From assembly GCF_000722545.1 (NCBI RefSeq), contig NZ_JNVM01000031.1, positions 1 to 64,000 of the forward strand: a stretch of DNA of 64,000 nt. The letters run 5' to 3'. This document shows positions 42,483 to 50,251 of this stretch, one piece after another. This stretch comes from Paenibacillus tyrphae. Lineage in GTDB: Bacteria > Bacillota > Bacilli > Paenibacillales > NBRC-103111. The notes below the pieces were generated by a model. It ran no database searches. It had not been told where the DNA came from and was given only the letters and a program-made list of their open reading frames with translations. Position 1 is the first letter of the stretch, and each line of letters starts with the position of its first letter. The position numbers and the translations under genes were made by a program.

Positions 42483-43631
42483 GTGAAATCATTGATGCGG
42501 ATGCCGAATCTGACGCGTTATGAATCGATCGGCATCAATCAGCTGTTTAACGTAGCCGACGGTCATGCCCATCAGCCGCAAACCGATGCGCAGCGGCAAA
42601 TTATCGGGCGGCTGCCCGACTTGTTCGATCGGGCGGAAGCGACGAGGCAAGCGGAGTTGGAGGACGAGTTCCGCCGTCTGTTCTATACCTTGGCCGGACA
42701 GCCGACCGCCGCCGGTCTTGCCCGGACGCTGTTCTGTTACTCGGCTTCGTTATCGACCGATTTGATCGCTACCTTCTTGGCTTCGCGGGGGTTGACGGCC
42801 GCGCTACTGCATCCCTGCTTCGACAATCTGGCGACGCTGATGCGGCGAAGAAACGTAGCCTTGACGCCACTGCACGAGGAGGAGCTCAGGCTCGACCGGA
42901 TGGAAGAGACGTTTGCCGGTCTTGCTGCGGATGCGGTGTTCATTACCCTTCCCAACAACCCGACGGGCTTCGAGCTGTCGCAGGAAGAATGGGAGAGGCT
43001 TGTTGCGTTGTGCGGTCATTACGGCAAGCTGCTTATCGTCGACTGCACGTTCCGATTTTTTTCAAGAAAGCCTTTATGGGATCAGTACGAGCTGCTGGAG
43101 AGGTCGAATATCAGTTATTTGATGGTGGAGGATACGGGGAAGACATGGCCGACCCAAGATCTGAAATGCAGCATTCTGGCGATGAGCGAAGATTTGGCCG
43201 ATGATGTGCTTGAGCTTCACAACGATATTTTGCTGAACGTTTCGCCGTTTATTTTGCAGCTGCTAATCGAATATTTGAAGGATACCGCGCGAAACGGATT
43301 GCGGACCGTCGTATGGGAAACGATTGACCGGAACCGCCGGACGCTTCGGGAAGCCATTCGCTCCTCCGGACTGCTCTTGGACAATCCGGGTTCGACGATC
43401 AGCGTCGAATGGCTTCGCATAACCGACCCCAACGTCCGCAGCCTGGACATGGTGGACCGTCTGCAGCGGCTGGGGCTCGGGATTTTGCCTGGGGATCATT
43501 TCTACTGGCAGGACCACGGACGGGGGGAGCGATATATCCGGATTGCGCTTGCCCGCTGCCTGGATATGTTCAACGAGGCCTGCAAAATTTTGCAATTGGC
43601 ACTAAGGACGAACAGGATGGATTCGGCATGA
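42483..43631 (+). CDS. PLP-dependent arginine oxidase/hydroxylase-like enzyme (MppP/RohP family)
   Basis: Starting at GTG 42483 (GGAGA 9 bases upstream) the protein has 382 residues. It has the type I PLP fold with NNPTG, Asp187 in LIVDCTF and the Schiff-base Lys220 in VEDTGKTWPT. The N-terminal NVADGHAHQ (His28) and Glu14 match the position of the NIADGHARQ His29 and Glu15 of MppP, an O2-using L-arginine oxidase/4-hydroxylase; DILLNVSPFILQLL and LFCYSASLS also fit that family rather than ordinary aminotransferases. It would convert arginine or a similar amino acid to 2-keto and hydroxy-keto acids. The next gene overlaps it by 4 bases. Confidence 0.8.
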   Translation: MKSLMRMPNLTRYESIGINQLFNVADGHAHQPQTDAQRQIIGRLPDLFDRAEATRQAELEDEFRRLFYTLAGQPTAAGLARTLFCYSASLSTDLIATFLASRGLTAALLHPCFDNLATLMRRRNVALTPLHEEELRLDRMEETFAGLAADAVFITLPNNPTGFELSQEEWERLVALCGHYGKLLIVDCTFRFFSRKPLWDQYELLERSNISYLMVEDTGKTWPTQDLKCSILAMSEDLADDVLELHNDILLNVSPFILQLLIEYLKDTARNGLRTVVWETIDRNRRTLREAIRSSGLLLDNPGSTISVEWLRITDPNVRSLDMVDRLQRLGLGILPGDHFYWQDHGRGERYIRIALARCLDMFNEACKILQLALRTNRMDSA

Positions 43632-44587
43632 GAATCATTTATCTGGATCAACCTACCTACTTGCCGGACGATTTTGTGCGCGAAATGAAGAAGCTAGGGG
43701 AGTTCGAGGTTTACTTCGACCGGCCTGACATAACGACCGCCGTTCAGCGATTGTCTACGGCAGACATTGCGATCGTGGAGTGGACGCGGCTTCGGGAATT
43801 GGCGTTCGGGAAGCTGCTGGGGCTCAAACATATCGCCCTCGTCATGACAGGGTACGATTTGGTCGATATCGAGGCTGCAGGAGCCGCAGGAATTTCGGTG
43901 TCGAACTGCCCGACGTATTCGGCGCAGGCGGTGGCGGAGCACGTGTTTGCGCTCCTGCTCGCGGTCAATCGGCGCATCATTCAGGCGGACCGCCTTGTCC
44001 GGCAGGGGGAGAGCCATGTGTACGGCCCTTTCCTGGCAGGCGAATTGTCAGGCCGGACGTTAGGATTGATCGGCACGGGCCGCATCGGGCAGGCGGTGGC
44101 GCGGATCGCGCGGGGCTTCGGGATGCATGTGATCGGCGCGAACCGTTCCGGAAGGTCCGTCCCGGGGGTGGAGGCGGCGGATATCCGCGAGGTAATGCGG
44201 CGAAGCGAAGTCGTCTCCCTGCATGTGCCGTTCCATGCTAGGACGAAAGGGATGATCACCTCGGAGCTGCTGTCTTCGATGAAAAGGACGGCTCTGTTCA
44301 TCAACACGAGCCGGGGCGGTCTGGTGGATGAAGAAGCGTTGTTCACCCTGCTTCGGGACGGAAAAATCGCCGGCGCGGGCCTTGACGACCTGGCGCGGGT
44401 TGCCAGCAACCCCTTGTATAAGCTCGATAACGTTGTTTTTACGCCTGGTACGGCGTGGTATACGGATACGGCCCGGGAAGCCAATATGACGGAATTGCTG
44501 GATAACATTCGAGGATATATAAGCGGAATGCCGCGGAATATCGTGAATGGGGATTTTATGGCATCGAAGAGGCTGGCAAGCGAATGA
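43628..44587 (+). CDS. D-isomer-specific 2-hydroxyacid dehydrogenase-like protein
   Basis: From the ATG at 43628, overlapping the upstream stop as ATGA, the protein has 319 residues. It has the NAD loop GLIGTGRIGQAVA, the INTSRGGLVDEEAL region with the substrate-binding Arg nearby and the DLARV stretch. The catalytic His, expected in TPHxAW, is replaced: the sequence reads TPGTAWYT. Either chemistry uses another residue or the protein acts differently. Tight coupling suggests that it handles the 2-keto acid made by the arginine-oxidase-like enzyme. Confidence 0.85.
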   Translation: MRIIYLDQPTYLPDDFVREMKKLGEFEVYFDRPDITTAVQRLSTADIAIVEWTRLRELAFGKLLGLKHIALVMTGYDLVDIEAAGAAGISVSNCPTYSAQAVAEHVFALLLAVNRRIIQADRLVRQGESHVYGPFLAGELSGRTLGLIGTGRIGQAVARIARGFGMHVIGANRSGRSVPGVEAADIREVMRRSEVVSLHVPFHARTKGMITSELLSSMKRTALFINTSRGGLVDEEALFTLLRDGKIAGAGLDDLARVASNPLYKLDNVVFTPGTAWYTDTAREANMTELLDNIRGYISGMPRNIVNGDFMASKRLASE

Positions 44588-44739
44588 TCTCGTTTGTTCT
44601 GGGCTGAGCCAATCCGGCGGCATGGCATACGACAAGGATGCCGCCTTGACCGGGTTGATCGGCCGTATGTGCCGGATTGTGCCGCTTCGGCGGGTGCTAG
44701 CAAAGCCCCGGCTCTTTTTCGCCCAAGCCGCTCCCGGGC

Positions 44740-45081
44740 TCAATTGTCCGGCAGTTCGATATGCTCGGAAACTCTGGATTTGAGCATTTCGATTAAGTCT
44801 TCGTCCATGTATTTGTATTCGTCCGGGATGTCCAGACAAATTATCTTTTTGCTTGAGACGGCATGCGGGAATTTTTGACGAATCCTTGCCGCGTGCTTTT
44901 TCTCCATTACAAAAATAAGTTCCGCCCACCCGATATGCCCTTCGGTTACCTTGATTCGGGCCTGTTCCTCCGTCCCCGCGGACCGGACGTCATATCCGTT
45001 ACATCGGTGAAAGATTTTTTCGGCCGTCAGACTCCGCCACTTGTTTCTGCTGCATACAAATAATAGTTTTATCGGTTTCAA
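44740..45081 (-). CDS. Low-molecular-weight protein tyrosine phosphatase-like protein
   Basis: Only the last 113 residues of this frame look like protein; I place the start at TTG 45081 (AAGGCAGG just upstream). The loop CSRNKWRS fits the CX5R(S/T) signature at residues about 10-17, and SAGTEE and LDIPDEYKYMDEDLIE match the general-acid region. Full LMW-PTPs have about 150 residues, so this is a short form, of a kind often seen in Bacillota and proteobacteria. The substrate is unknown. It points away from the DeoR gene. Confidence 0.8.
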   Translation of the reverse strand: MKPIKLLFVCSRNKWRSLTAEKIFHRCNGYDVRSAGTEEQARIKVTEGHIGWAELIFVMEKKHAARIRQKFPHAVSSKKIICLDIPDEYKYMDEDLIEMLKSRVSEHIELPDN

Positions 45082-45139
45082 CCTGCCTTTTCTGCTTGTC
45101 TTTAGAGGAAATGGTATCCGTCTTACTATATCACATCGT

Positions 45140-45204
45140 TTGACATCCCCCCAGCGGCACGTTACCATAAAACAATAAACAACACAAACATTCAACAATA
45201 AGCA
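45140..45204 (+). promoter_or_regulatory. Promoter and repeat operator of the DeoR gene
   Basis: TTGACA (45140-45145) and TACCAT (45163-45168) are 17 bases apart. Downstream, ACAATAAACA (45172) and ACAATAAGCA (45195) form a direct repeat 23 bases apart, ahead of the GTG start. DeoR/GlpR proteins often bind A-rich direct or inverted repeats near their own promoter; autoregulation is inferred. Confidence 0.55.
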
Positions 45205-45229
45205 TAAATCAAAGAAGGGCGGGGCGGCG

Positions 45230-46003
45230 GTGTCATTAACGTTCGAGGAACGCAAGAAAACGATTATGGGGCGGCTGACGCAGGACGAAAAAGTACAGGT
45301 GCATGCGCTGGCCGAGCAGTTGAACGTGTCGCCGGAAACGATCCGGCGGGATCTGGACAGGCTGGAGAAGGAAGGTCTGCTCAAAAAAGTTTACGGCGGT
45401 GCGGTCAAGACTCGCATGGATAGCTGGGAGCCACCGTTCATCCAGCGGGAGCAAATGAACAACGGCGCCAAGACGTCGATCGGCAAGCTGGCGGCTTCGC
45501 TGATCAAAGAAGGCGAGACGATCATGATCGACAACGGAACGACGACGATGGAGATCGTCCGTCATTTGCAGAACCGGCCCGACGTGACCGTCGTGACCCA
45601 TTCTGTGCCGGTGCTACTTTTGGCGATGGAGCTGTTCAAGGGCCGGATTATTTTTGCCGGCGGCGCGGTCAACGTGAACCAGCAATCCGTTGGAGGGACG
45701 CTAACCGAAGCGATGCTGCAGCAGTTCAAAGTGCACAAAGCGTTCATTTCCGTCGGCGGCATCTCGCTCGTCGAAGGGATTACGGACTATGACTTGAACG
45801 AAGCGAGCGTCTCGCGCAAAATGATCGAGCGGGCCGAAGAATCGATCGTCTTGGCCGACCATTCGAAATTCGGCAAAACGACATTCGCCAACATTGCGGC
45901 ACTGCCGGACATTTCGATGATTATCACCGACAGAGAATGTCCGGAGGACTGGATTCATCAGTTGCAAGAAAAGGGCATCGAGATTCTTATGGCGGAGGAC
46001 TAA
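45230..46003 (+). CDS. DeoR/GlpR family transcriptional regulator
   Basis: The 257-residue protein begins with the DeoR helix-turn-helix (VHALAEQLNVSPETIRRDLDRLEKEG, about residues 25-50, given in part) and has the sugar-phosphate-binding domain with IDNGTTTMEI, FAGGAVN, KAFISVGGISL and VLADHSKFGK. Such proteins usually repress sugar catabolic genes and are released by a sugar phosphate. The start is GTG. The next unit (GH, SDR, P-protein pair) is the likely target. Confidence 0.92.
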   Translation: MSLTFEERKKTIMGRLTQDEKVQVHALAEQLNVSPETIRRDLDRLEKEGLLKKVYGGAVKTRMDSWEPPFIQREQMNNGAKTSIGKLAASLIKEGETIMIDNGTTTMEIVRHLQNRPDVTVVTHSVPVLLLAMELFKGRIIFAGGAVNVNQQSVGGTLTEAMLQQFKVHKAFISVGGISLVEGITDYDLNEASVSRKMIERAEESIVLADHSKFGKTTFANIAALPDISMIITDRECPEDWIHQLQEKGIEILMAED

Positions 46004-46024
46004 ACGTAAGATCGTGCGGAATCT

Positions 46025-46054
46025 AGAGCGAGCGGCCGGCTTGCTCTATTTTTG
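46025..46054 (+). terminator. Intrinsic terminator of the DeoR gene
   Basis: AGAGCGAGC pairs with GCTTGCTCT (one mismatch) and is followed by ATTTTTG. Confidence 0.8.
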
Positions 46055-46213
46055 TTTGCAGCTACTTAAGAGCGTTCGTTTATCGGATAAACGGACGATC
46101 TGCTGCGAACAAAATGACACCCTGACGGGGTTCAGGAATGGCCTTGCGGAAAAACGCGCAAACAGACACGAAGCAGCGAACAGAAAGCCGTTTTGCAGGA
46201 AATGCATTTTACT

Positions 46214-46236
46214 TATAATTTATGTAAACGCTCTCT
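46214..46236 (+). promoter_or_regulatory. -10 element with overlapping catabolite-responsive element
   Basis: TATAAT at 46214-46219 is followed by TGTAAACGCTCTCT (46223-46236), which fits the cre consensus TGWAANCGNTNWCA at 13 of 14 positions. A cre just downstream of the -10 predicts repression by CcpA when preferred sugars are present. A dyad (GCTCTC and GAGAGC) lies between here and the GH start. Confidence 0.7.
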
Positions 46237-46294
46237 TACTCTTTTCGTTTGAGAGAGCCGTTATTCAGACGACGAGGGGGCTATCGGAATCCGC

Positions 46295-47989
46295 ATGTTG
46301 TTCGATCTTCATACCGTGCCGTTCAGCCGTTTCGGTTCGTATTTTGCCTTTTCGATTCTTCCGGCGCGTCCCGACAGGGAAGCCGGTCTGTACTTGAGGC
46401 TTGTGCGGGGCGGGGATAACGATATCGGAGCCGTGTTCCGAATCGAGCTGCTCGAATGCGGCCAAGCCGTTCCCTTTACTTGCAGCGCTTCTCCGACGTT
46501 ATTGCGGCTTGAAGCGGAAGAAGGGACAGCGGAGTGGTGCATATCGGAGCCGGATTTTATACGCGTTCGTTCGCAAGGTGTCGGCGTGCGGTTAACTTGT
46601 GCGCCCGGCGTATATGATTATGCGTTTCCGCTTGGAGAGCGGGGCTGGGAGTTCAACAGCTTCGTGCGGGAACGACGCTTTCTGCTTTCCCCAGTGTCAG
46701 GGTCGATTCGCGAGGACGTTCGCTGGGACGGGGTGAAGGCGCAGCGGCTGGTGTTCGACGGCGTGCCGGGCGGCGACGGGAGGCTGGAGCTTACGCTAGA
46801 GGAATACCGCACCGTTCCGCGCCCACCGCGCCCCGGCTCGTTCGACCAAGGGCTTGCGCAGGTGGAAGGCGAGTACGCCGCTTGGCTAAGCCGGATGCCT
46901 GCTGTTGCCGCGGTCTGGTCCGAAGCCACGGAGCTGGCCGCTTATATTACTTGGTCCTGCGTCGTGCAGGCCGAAGGGTATTTGCCCCGGAACGCAATGT
47001 ATATGTCCAAAAACTGGATGACGAACATCTGGAGCTGGGATCACTGCTTCAATGCGATGGCGCTTGCCGCGGCCGATCCTGATCTGGCTTGGGACCAGTT
47101 TGCGATCTTCTTTGACCGGCAGGACGATAGCGGGATGCTGCCGGATTTTATGAACGATAAATATGCGCTGTGGAACTGCTGCAAGCCGCCGATCCACGGC
47201 TGGACGCTGCGATGGCTGATGAACCGTTCCGAAGCGGTTACGACGGAGCGGCTTGCGGAAATTTACGAGCCGCTGGCCCGCTGGACGCAGTGGTGGTTCG
47301 ATTACCGCGACGACGACAACGACGGCGTGCCGCAGTACAATCATGGCAACGACTCGGGGTGGGATAACAGCACGGTCTTTTTGGCGGCGATTCCCGTGGA
47401 AAGTCCCGATTTGTGCGCCTTTCTTATTTTGCAGATGGAAACGCTTGCCACGGTGGCGATTAGGTTGGGACGCGCCGGAGAAGCGGAGCAGTGGAAGCGC
47501 CGGTCGCAGGAGCTGTTGACGCGGATGATCGAGCATTTTTGGCGCGGCGACCGCTTTCAAGCCGTACAGTCCGGCACGCATGCCGGAGCCGTCGAGGGCG
47601 ACAGCTTGATGGCGTATTTGCCTGTCGTTTTGGGCAAGCGTCTGCCAGAGCCGATTCTGCGCAAGCTGGTCGAAGGGCTGCGCGAGGAAGGGCGATTTCT
47701 GACGGCGCACGGCTTCGCCACCGAAAGCGTTGGGAGCCCGCTGTACGCGCCGGACGGCTATTGGCGGGGGCCGATCTGGGCCCCAGTCATGCTGCTGCTC
47801 GTGGAAGGGCTGAAGGAGGCGGGCGAGGAGCAGTTCGCGGCCGACGTTGCGAGGCGTTTTTGCGGGATGGCGGCTTCCGCAGGCATGGCCGAAAACTTCG
47901 ATGCGCTCGAAGGGCGCGGGCTGCGGGACCGGGCGTTCACGTGGACGTCCAGCGTGTTTCTGCTGCTGGCCCGGGAGTATGGGGCGTAA
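46295..47989 (+). CDS. GH63/MGH1-like (alpha/alpha)6-barrel glycoside hydrolase
   Basis: The 564-residue protein has an N-terminal beta-rich part (to about residue 195) and a catalytic-type (alpha/alpha)6 barrel: NIWSWDHCFNAMALA, NDSGWDNST (candidate catalytic Asp) and GYWRGPIWAPVMLLL. This is the layout of MGH1-like, GH63 and trehalase-like enzymes. No signal peptide is seen, so it acts on an imported sugar. GAGGGGG lies about 14 bases before the ATG. It is the first gene of the cre-controlled unit. Confidence 0.82.
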   Translation: MLFDLHTVPFSRFGSYFAFSILPARPDREAGLYLRLVRGGDNDIGAVFRIELLECGQAVPFTCSASPTLLRLEAEEGTAEWCISEPDFIRVRSQGVGVRLTCAPGVYDYAFPLGERGWEFNSFVRERRFLLSPVSGSIREDVRWDGVKAQRLVFDGVPGGDGRLELTLEEYRTVPRPPRPGSFDQGLAQVEGEYAAWLSRMPAVAAVWSEATELAAYITWSCVVQAEGYLPRNAMYMSKNWMTNIWSWDHCFNAMALAAADPDLAWDQFAIFFDRQDDSGMLPDFMNDKYALWNCCKPPIHGWTLRWLMNRSEAVTTERLAEIYEPLARWTQWWFDYRDDDNDGVPQYNHGNDSGWDNSTVFLAAIPVESPDLCAFLILQMETLATVAIRLGRAGEAEQWKRRSQELLTRMIEHFWRGDRFQAVQSGTHAGAVEGDSLMAYLPVVLGKRLPEPILRKLVEGLREEGRFLTAHGFATESVGSPLYAPDGYWRGPIWAPVMLLLVEGLKEAGEEQFAADVARRFCGMAASAGMAENFDALEGRGLRDRAFTWTSSVFLLLAREYGA

Positions 47990-48026
47990 GCCGTTTAAAC
48001 TGAGCTTGTCCGAATAAGGGGGAACT

Positions 48027-48815
48027 ATGGAGATGCAAACGACAGAACAATTGCTTGCATTGGATGGAAAAGTCGCTGCGGTAACCGGAGGCGCTTCGGG
48101 GATCGGACTCGCCACGGTGCGGAAGCTGGCCCGGCACGGGGCGTCCGTCGTCATACTGGACGTGAACGAAAAAGCCGGCAGCCAGGCTGCAGACGAGTTG
48201 CGGAGCGAAGGGCTCGCAGTCCGGTTCGTCGGCTGCAACGTAACCTCTGCGGCCGATTGCGAAACGGCGGTAGAAACGATACGCCGGGAATATGGCCGAT
48301 TGGATATTTTGTTCAATAACGCCGGGGTGATCCGGAGGCGCACCGTCGTTGAAATGGCGGAGGAAGAATGGGACGCGGTAGTCGATATTTCGCTGAAGGG
48401 CGCTTTCCTGCTCTCCAAATATGCTATCCCGTTAATGGCCGAAGGCGACGGAGGCAGCATCATCAACACCGGGTCCGGCTGGGGACTGAAGGGTGGCGAC
48501 CGCGCTGCCGCCTACTGCGCCGCTAAGGCGGGGATCGTGAATTTGACAAAGGCGATGGCGATCGATCATGGCGGGCAGCAGATCCGGGTCAACTGCGTCT
48601 GTCCCGGAGATACGGATACGCCGCTGCTGCGGGATGAAGCGAAGCAGCTCCAGCGGGAAGAGCAGTCGTTCGTGCAGGCGTCGGCGCTCGAACGGCCCTT
48701 GAAGCGCATCGGCACGCCGGACGACATTGCCAACGCGGTGCTGTTTCTCGCGAGCGGCATGTCTTCGTGGGTGACCGGCTCGGTGCTTGTCGTCGACGGC
48801 GGAGGACTGGCATAA
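48027..48815 (+). CDS. SDR family oxidoreductase
   Basis: The 262-residue classical SDR has VTGGASGIG, NNAGVIRR, Ser in NTGSGWG and the YCAAK catalytic pair, with GSVLVVDGGG at the end. It should oxidise or reduce a sugar-derived alcohol with NAD(P). It follows the GH gene by 37 bases and precedes the first P-protein-like gene by 23. Confidence 0.9.
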   Translation: MEMQTTEQLLALDGKVAAVTGGASGIGLATVRKLARHGASVVILDVNEKAGSQAADELRSEGLAVRFVGCNVTSAADCETAVETIRREYGRLDILFNNAGVIRRRTVVEMAEEEWDAVVDISLKGAFLLSKYAIPLMAEGDGGSIINTGSGWGLKGGDRAAAYCAAKAGIVNLTKAMAIDHGGQQIRVNCVCPGDTDTPLLRDEAKQLQREEQSFVQASALERPLKRIGTPDDIANAVLFLASGMSSWVTGSVLVVDGGGLA

Positions 48816-48838
48816 CGAAAAAGGAGGAATTGCGACGT

Positions 48839-50230
48839 ATGGCCACGCTAAAAAAATCAACGTCTCATCCGTATATCCCTAACACCGTGCCCGAGGTTCA
48901 GCAGGCGATGCTTGAGGAAATCGGCGTCTCCGATATCGAAGAGCTGTACCGGATGGTGCCGAAGGAGCTTCGACTGACGGGCCCGCTGAAGGTAGAGTCG
49001 GCGCTTTCCGAGTACGAGCTGCAGCGTCATGTCGACCGGCTGCTGGACCGCAACCGGAGCGCGAAGGAAACGGTCTGCTTCCTCGGAGCGGGCTGCTGGC
49101 AGCATTTCGTACCGGCCGTTTGCGACGAAATTAACCAGCGCTCGGAGTTCGTCACTGCGTATGCAGGCGAGCCTTACGAGGACCACGGCCGCTTCCAGGC
49201 GCTGTTCGAGTACCAGAGCCTGCTGGCGGAGCTGGTCGATATGGACGTCGTGAACGTGCCGACGTTCGACTGGGCGCAGGCCGCTTCCACTGCGCTGCGG
49301 ATGACGGGCCGCATCACCGGCCGCCGAACGGCGCTGCTTCCCGCAACAATGCATCCCGAGCGGCTGAGGGTCATCCGCAATTATTTGTCGCCGCAGATGG
49401 ACTGCGTCCTTGTGGATTACGAGCCCAGCACCGGACTCCTCGATATGGCCGATCTGCAGGCGAAGCTGTCAGCCGACACGGCTACCGTATATATCGAAAA
49501 TCCGTCCTACATCGGACATATCGAGACGCAGGGCCGTGATATCGCCGAGCTCGCACATGCGGCGGGCGCACTTTTCGTTGTCGGCGTCGATCCGATCTCG
49601 CTCGGCCTGCTTGAGCCGCCGTCCCGGTACGGCGCGGACATCGTCTGCGGCGACCTGCAGCCGCTCGGCATCCGCATGCAGTACGGCGGCGGTCAAGCGG
49701 GCTTTATCGCCACGCGCGACGAGGAGCAATTCGTCATGGAATATCCGTCCCGCCTGTTCGGCATTGCTCAGACCGCGGTCGAAGGCGAGTACGGCTTCGG
49801 GGATGTCGCTTATGAGCGGACCTCTTTTGCCAAGCGGGAGAAGGGAAAGGAATCGGTCGGGACCCAAACTGCGCTGTGGGGAATCACGGCAGGCGTCTAC
49901 CTGGCCTTAATGGGACCTCACGGCATGCGCGAGGTCGGCGAAACGATGATCCGGCAGGCTCGGTATGCGGCTGATAGACTGGCGGAGCTGGAGGGCGTAC
50001 GGATTCGGTTTCAGGCGTCGGCGTTCAAAGAGTTCGTCGTCGATTTCAACGGGACGGGGCGCACGGTGAGCGACATTAACAAGCGGCTGCTGGAGCACGA
50101 CATCTTCGGAGGCAAAGATTTGTCCGGGGAATTTCCGGCCTGGGGCCAATGCGCGCTCTACTGCGTCACCGAAATTCATACGAAAGAAGATATTGACGCG
50201 CTTGCGGCCGCTCTGAAGGCGGTCCTGTAA
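48839..50230 (+). CDS. GcvPA-like protein (glycine decarboxylase P-protein subunit 1 paralogue)
   Basis: From the ATG at 48839 (AAGGAGGAATTG upstream) the protein has 463 residues, the size of GcvPA. The overall fold fits (FLGAGCWQHF, ALFEYQSLLAELVDMDV, GADIVCGDLQPLGI), but key stretches differ from true GcvPA: YTPYQPEISQG reads YAGEPYEDHG, and TSNICSNQAL reads ESVGTQTAL. So it is a divergent paralogue. With the next gene it would form a PLP-dependent amino-acid decarboxylase-like heterotetramer; the substrate need not be glycine. Confidence 0.8.
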   Translation: MATLKKSTSHPYIPNTVPEVQQAMLEEIGVSDIEELYRMVPKELRLTGPLKVESALSEYELQRHVDRLLDRNRSAKETVCFLGAGCWQHFVPAVCDEINQRSEFVTAYAGEPYEDHGRFQALFEYQSLLAELVDMDVVNVPTFDWAQAASTALRMTGRITGRRTALLPATMHPERLRVIRNYLSPQMDCVLVDYEPSTGLLDMADLQAKLSADTATVYIENPSYIGHIETQGRDIAELAHAAGALFVVGVDPISLGLLEPPSRYGADIVCGDLQPLGIRMQYGGGQAGFIATRDEEQFVMEYPSRLFGIAQTAVEGEYGFGDVAYERTSFAKREKGKESVGTQTALWGITAGVYLALMGPHGMREVGETMIRQARYAADRLAELEGVRIRFQASAFKEFVVDFNGTGRTVSDINKRLLEHDIFGGKDLSGEFPAWGQCALYCVTEIHTKEDIDALAAALKAVL

Positions 50231-50251
50231 GCCCGAGGGCAGAAGGGAGCC

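Noticed and set aside
46886..48469. Minus-strand open frame of 527 codons opposite the GH and SDR genes
   Set aside because: It overlaps two genes with clear motifs and ribosome binding sites; the product is low-complexity and basic.
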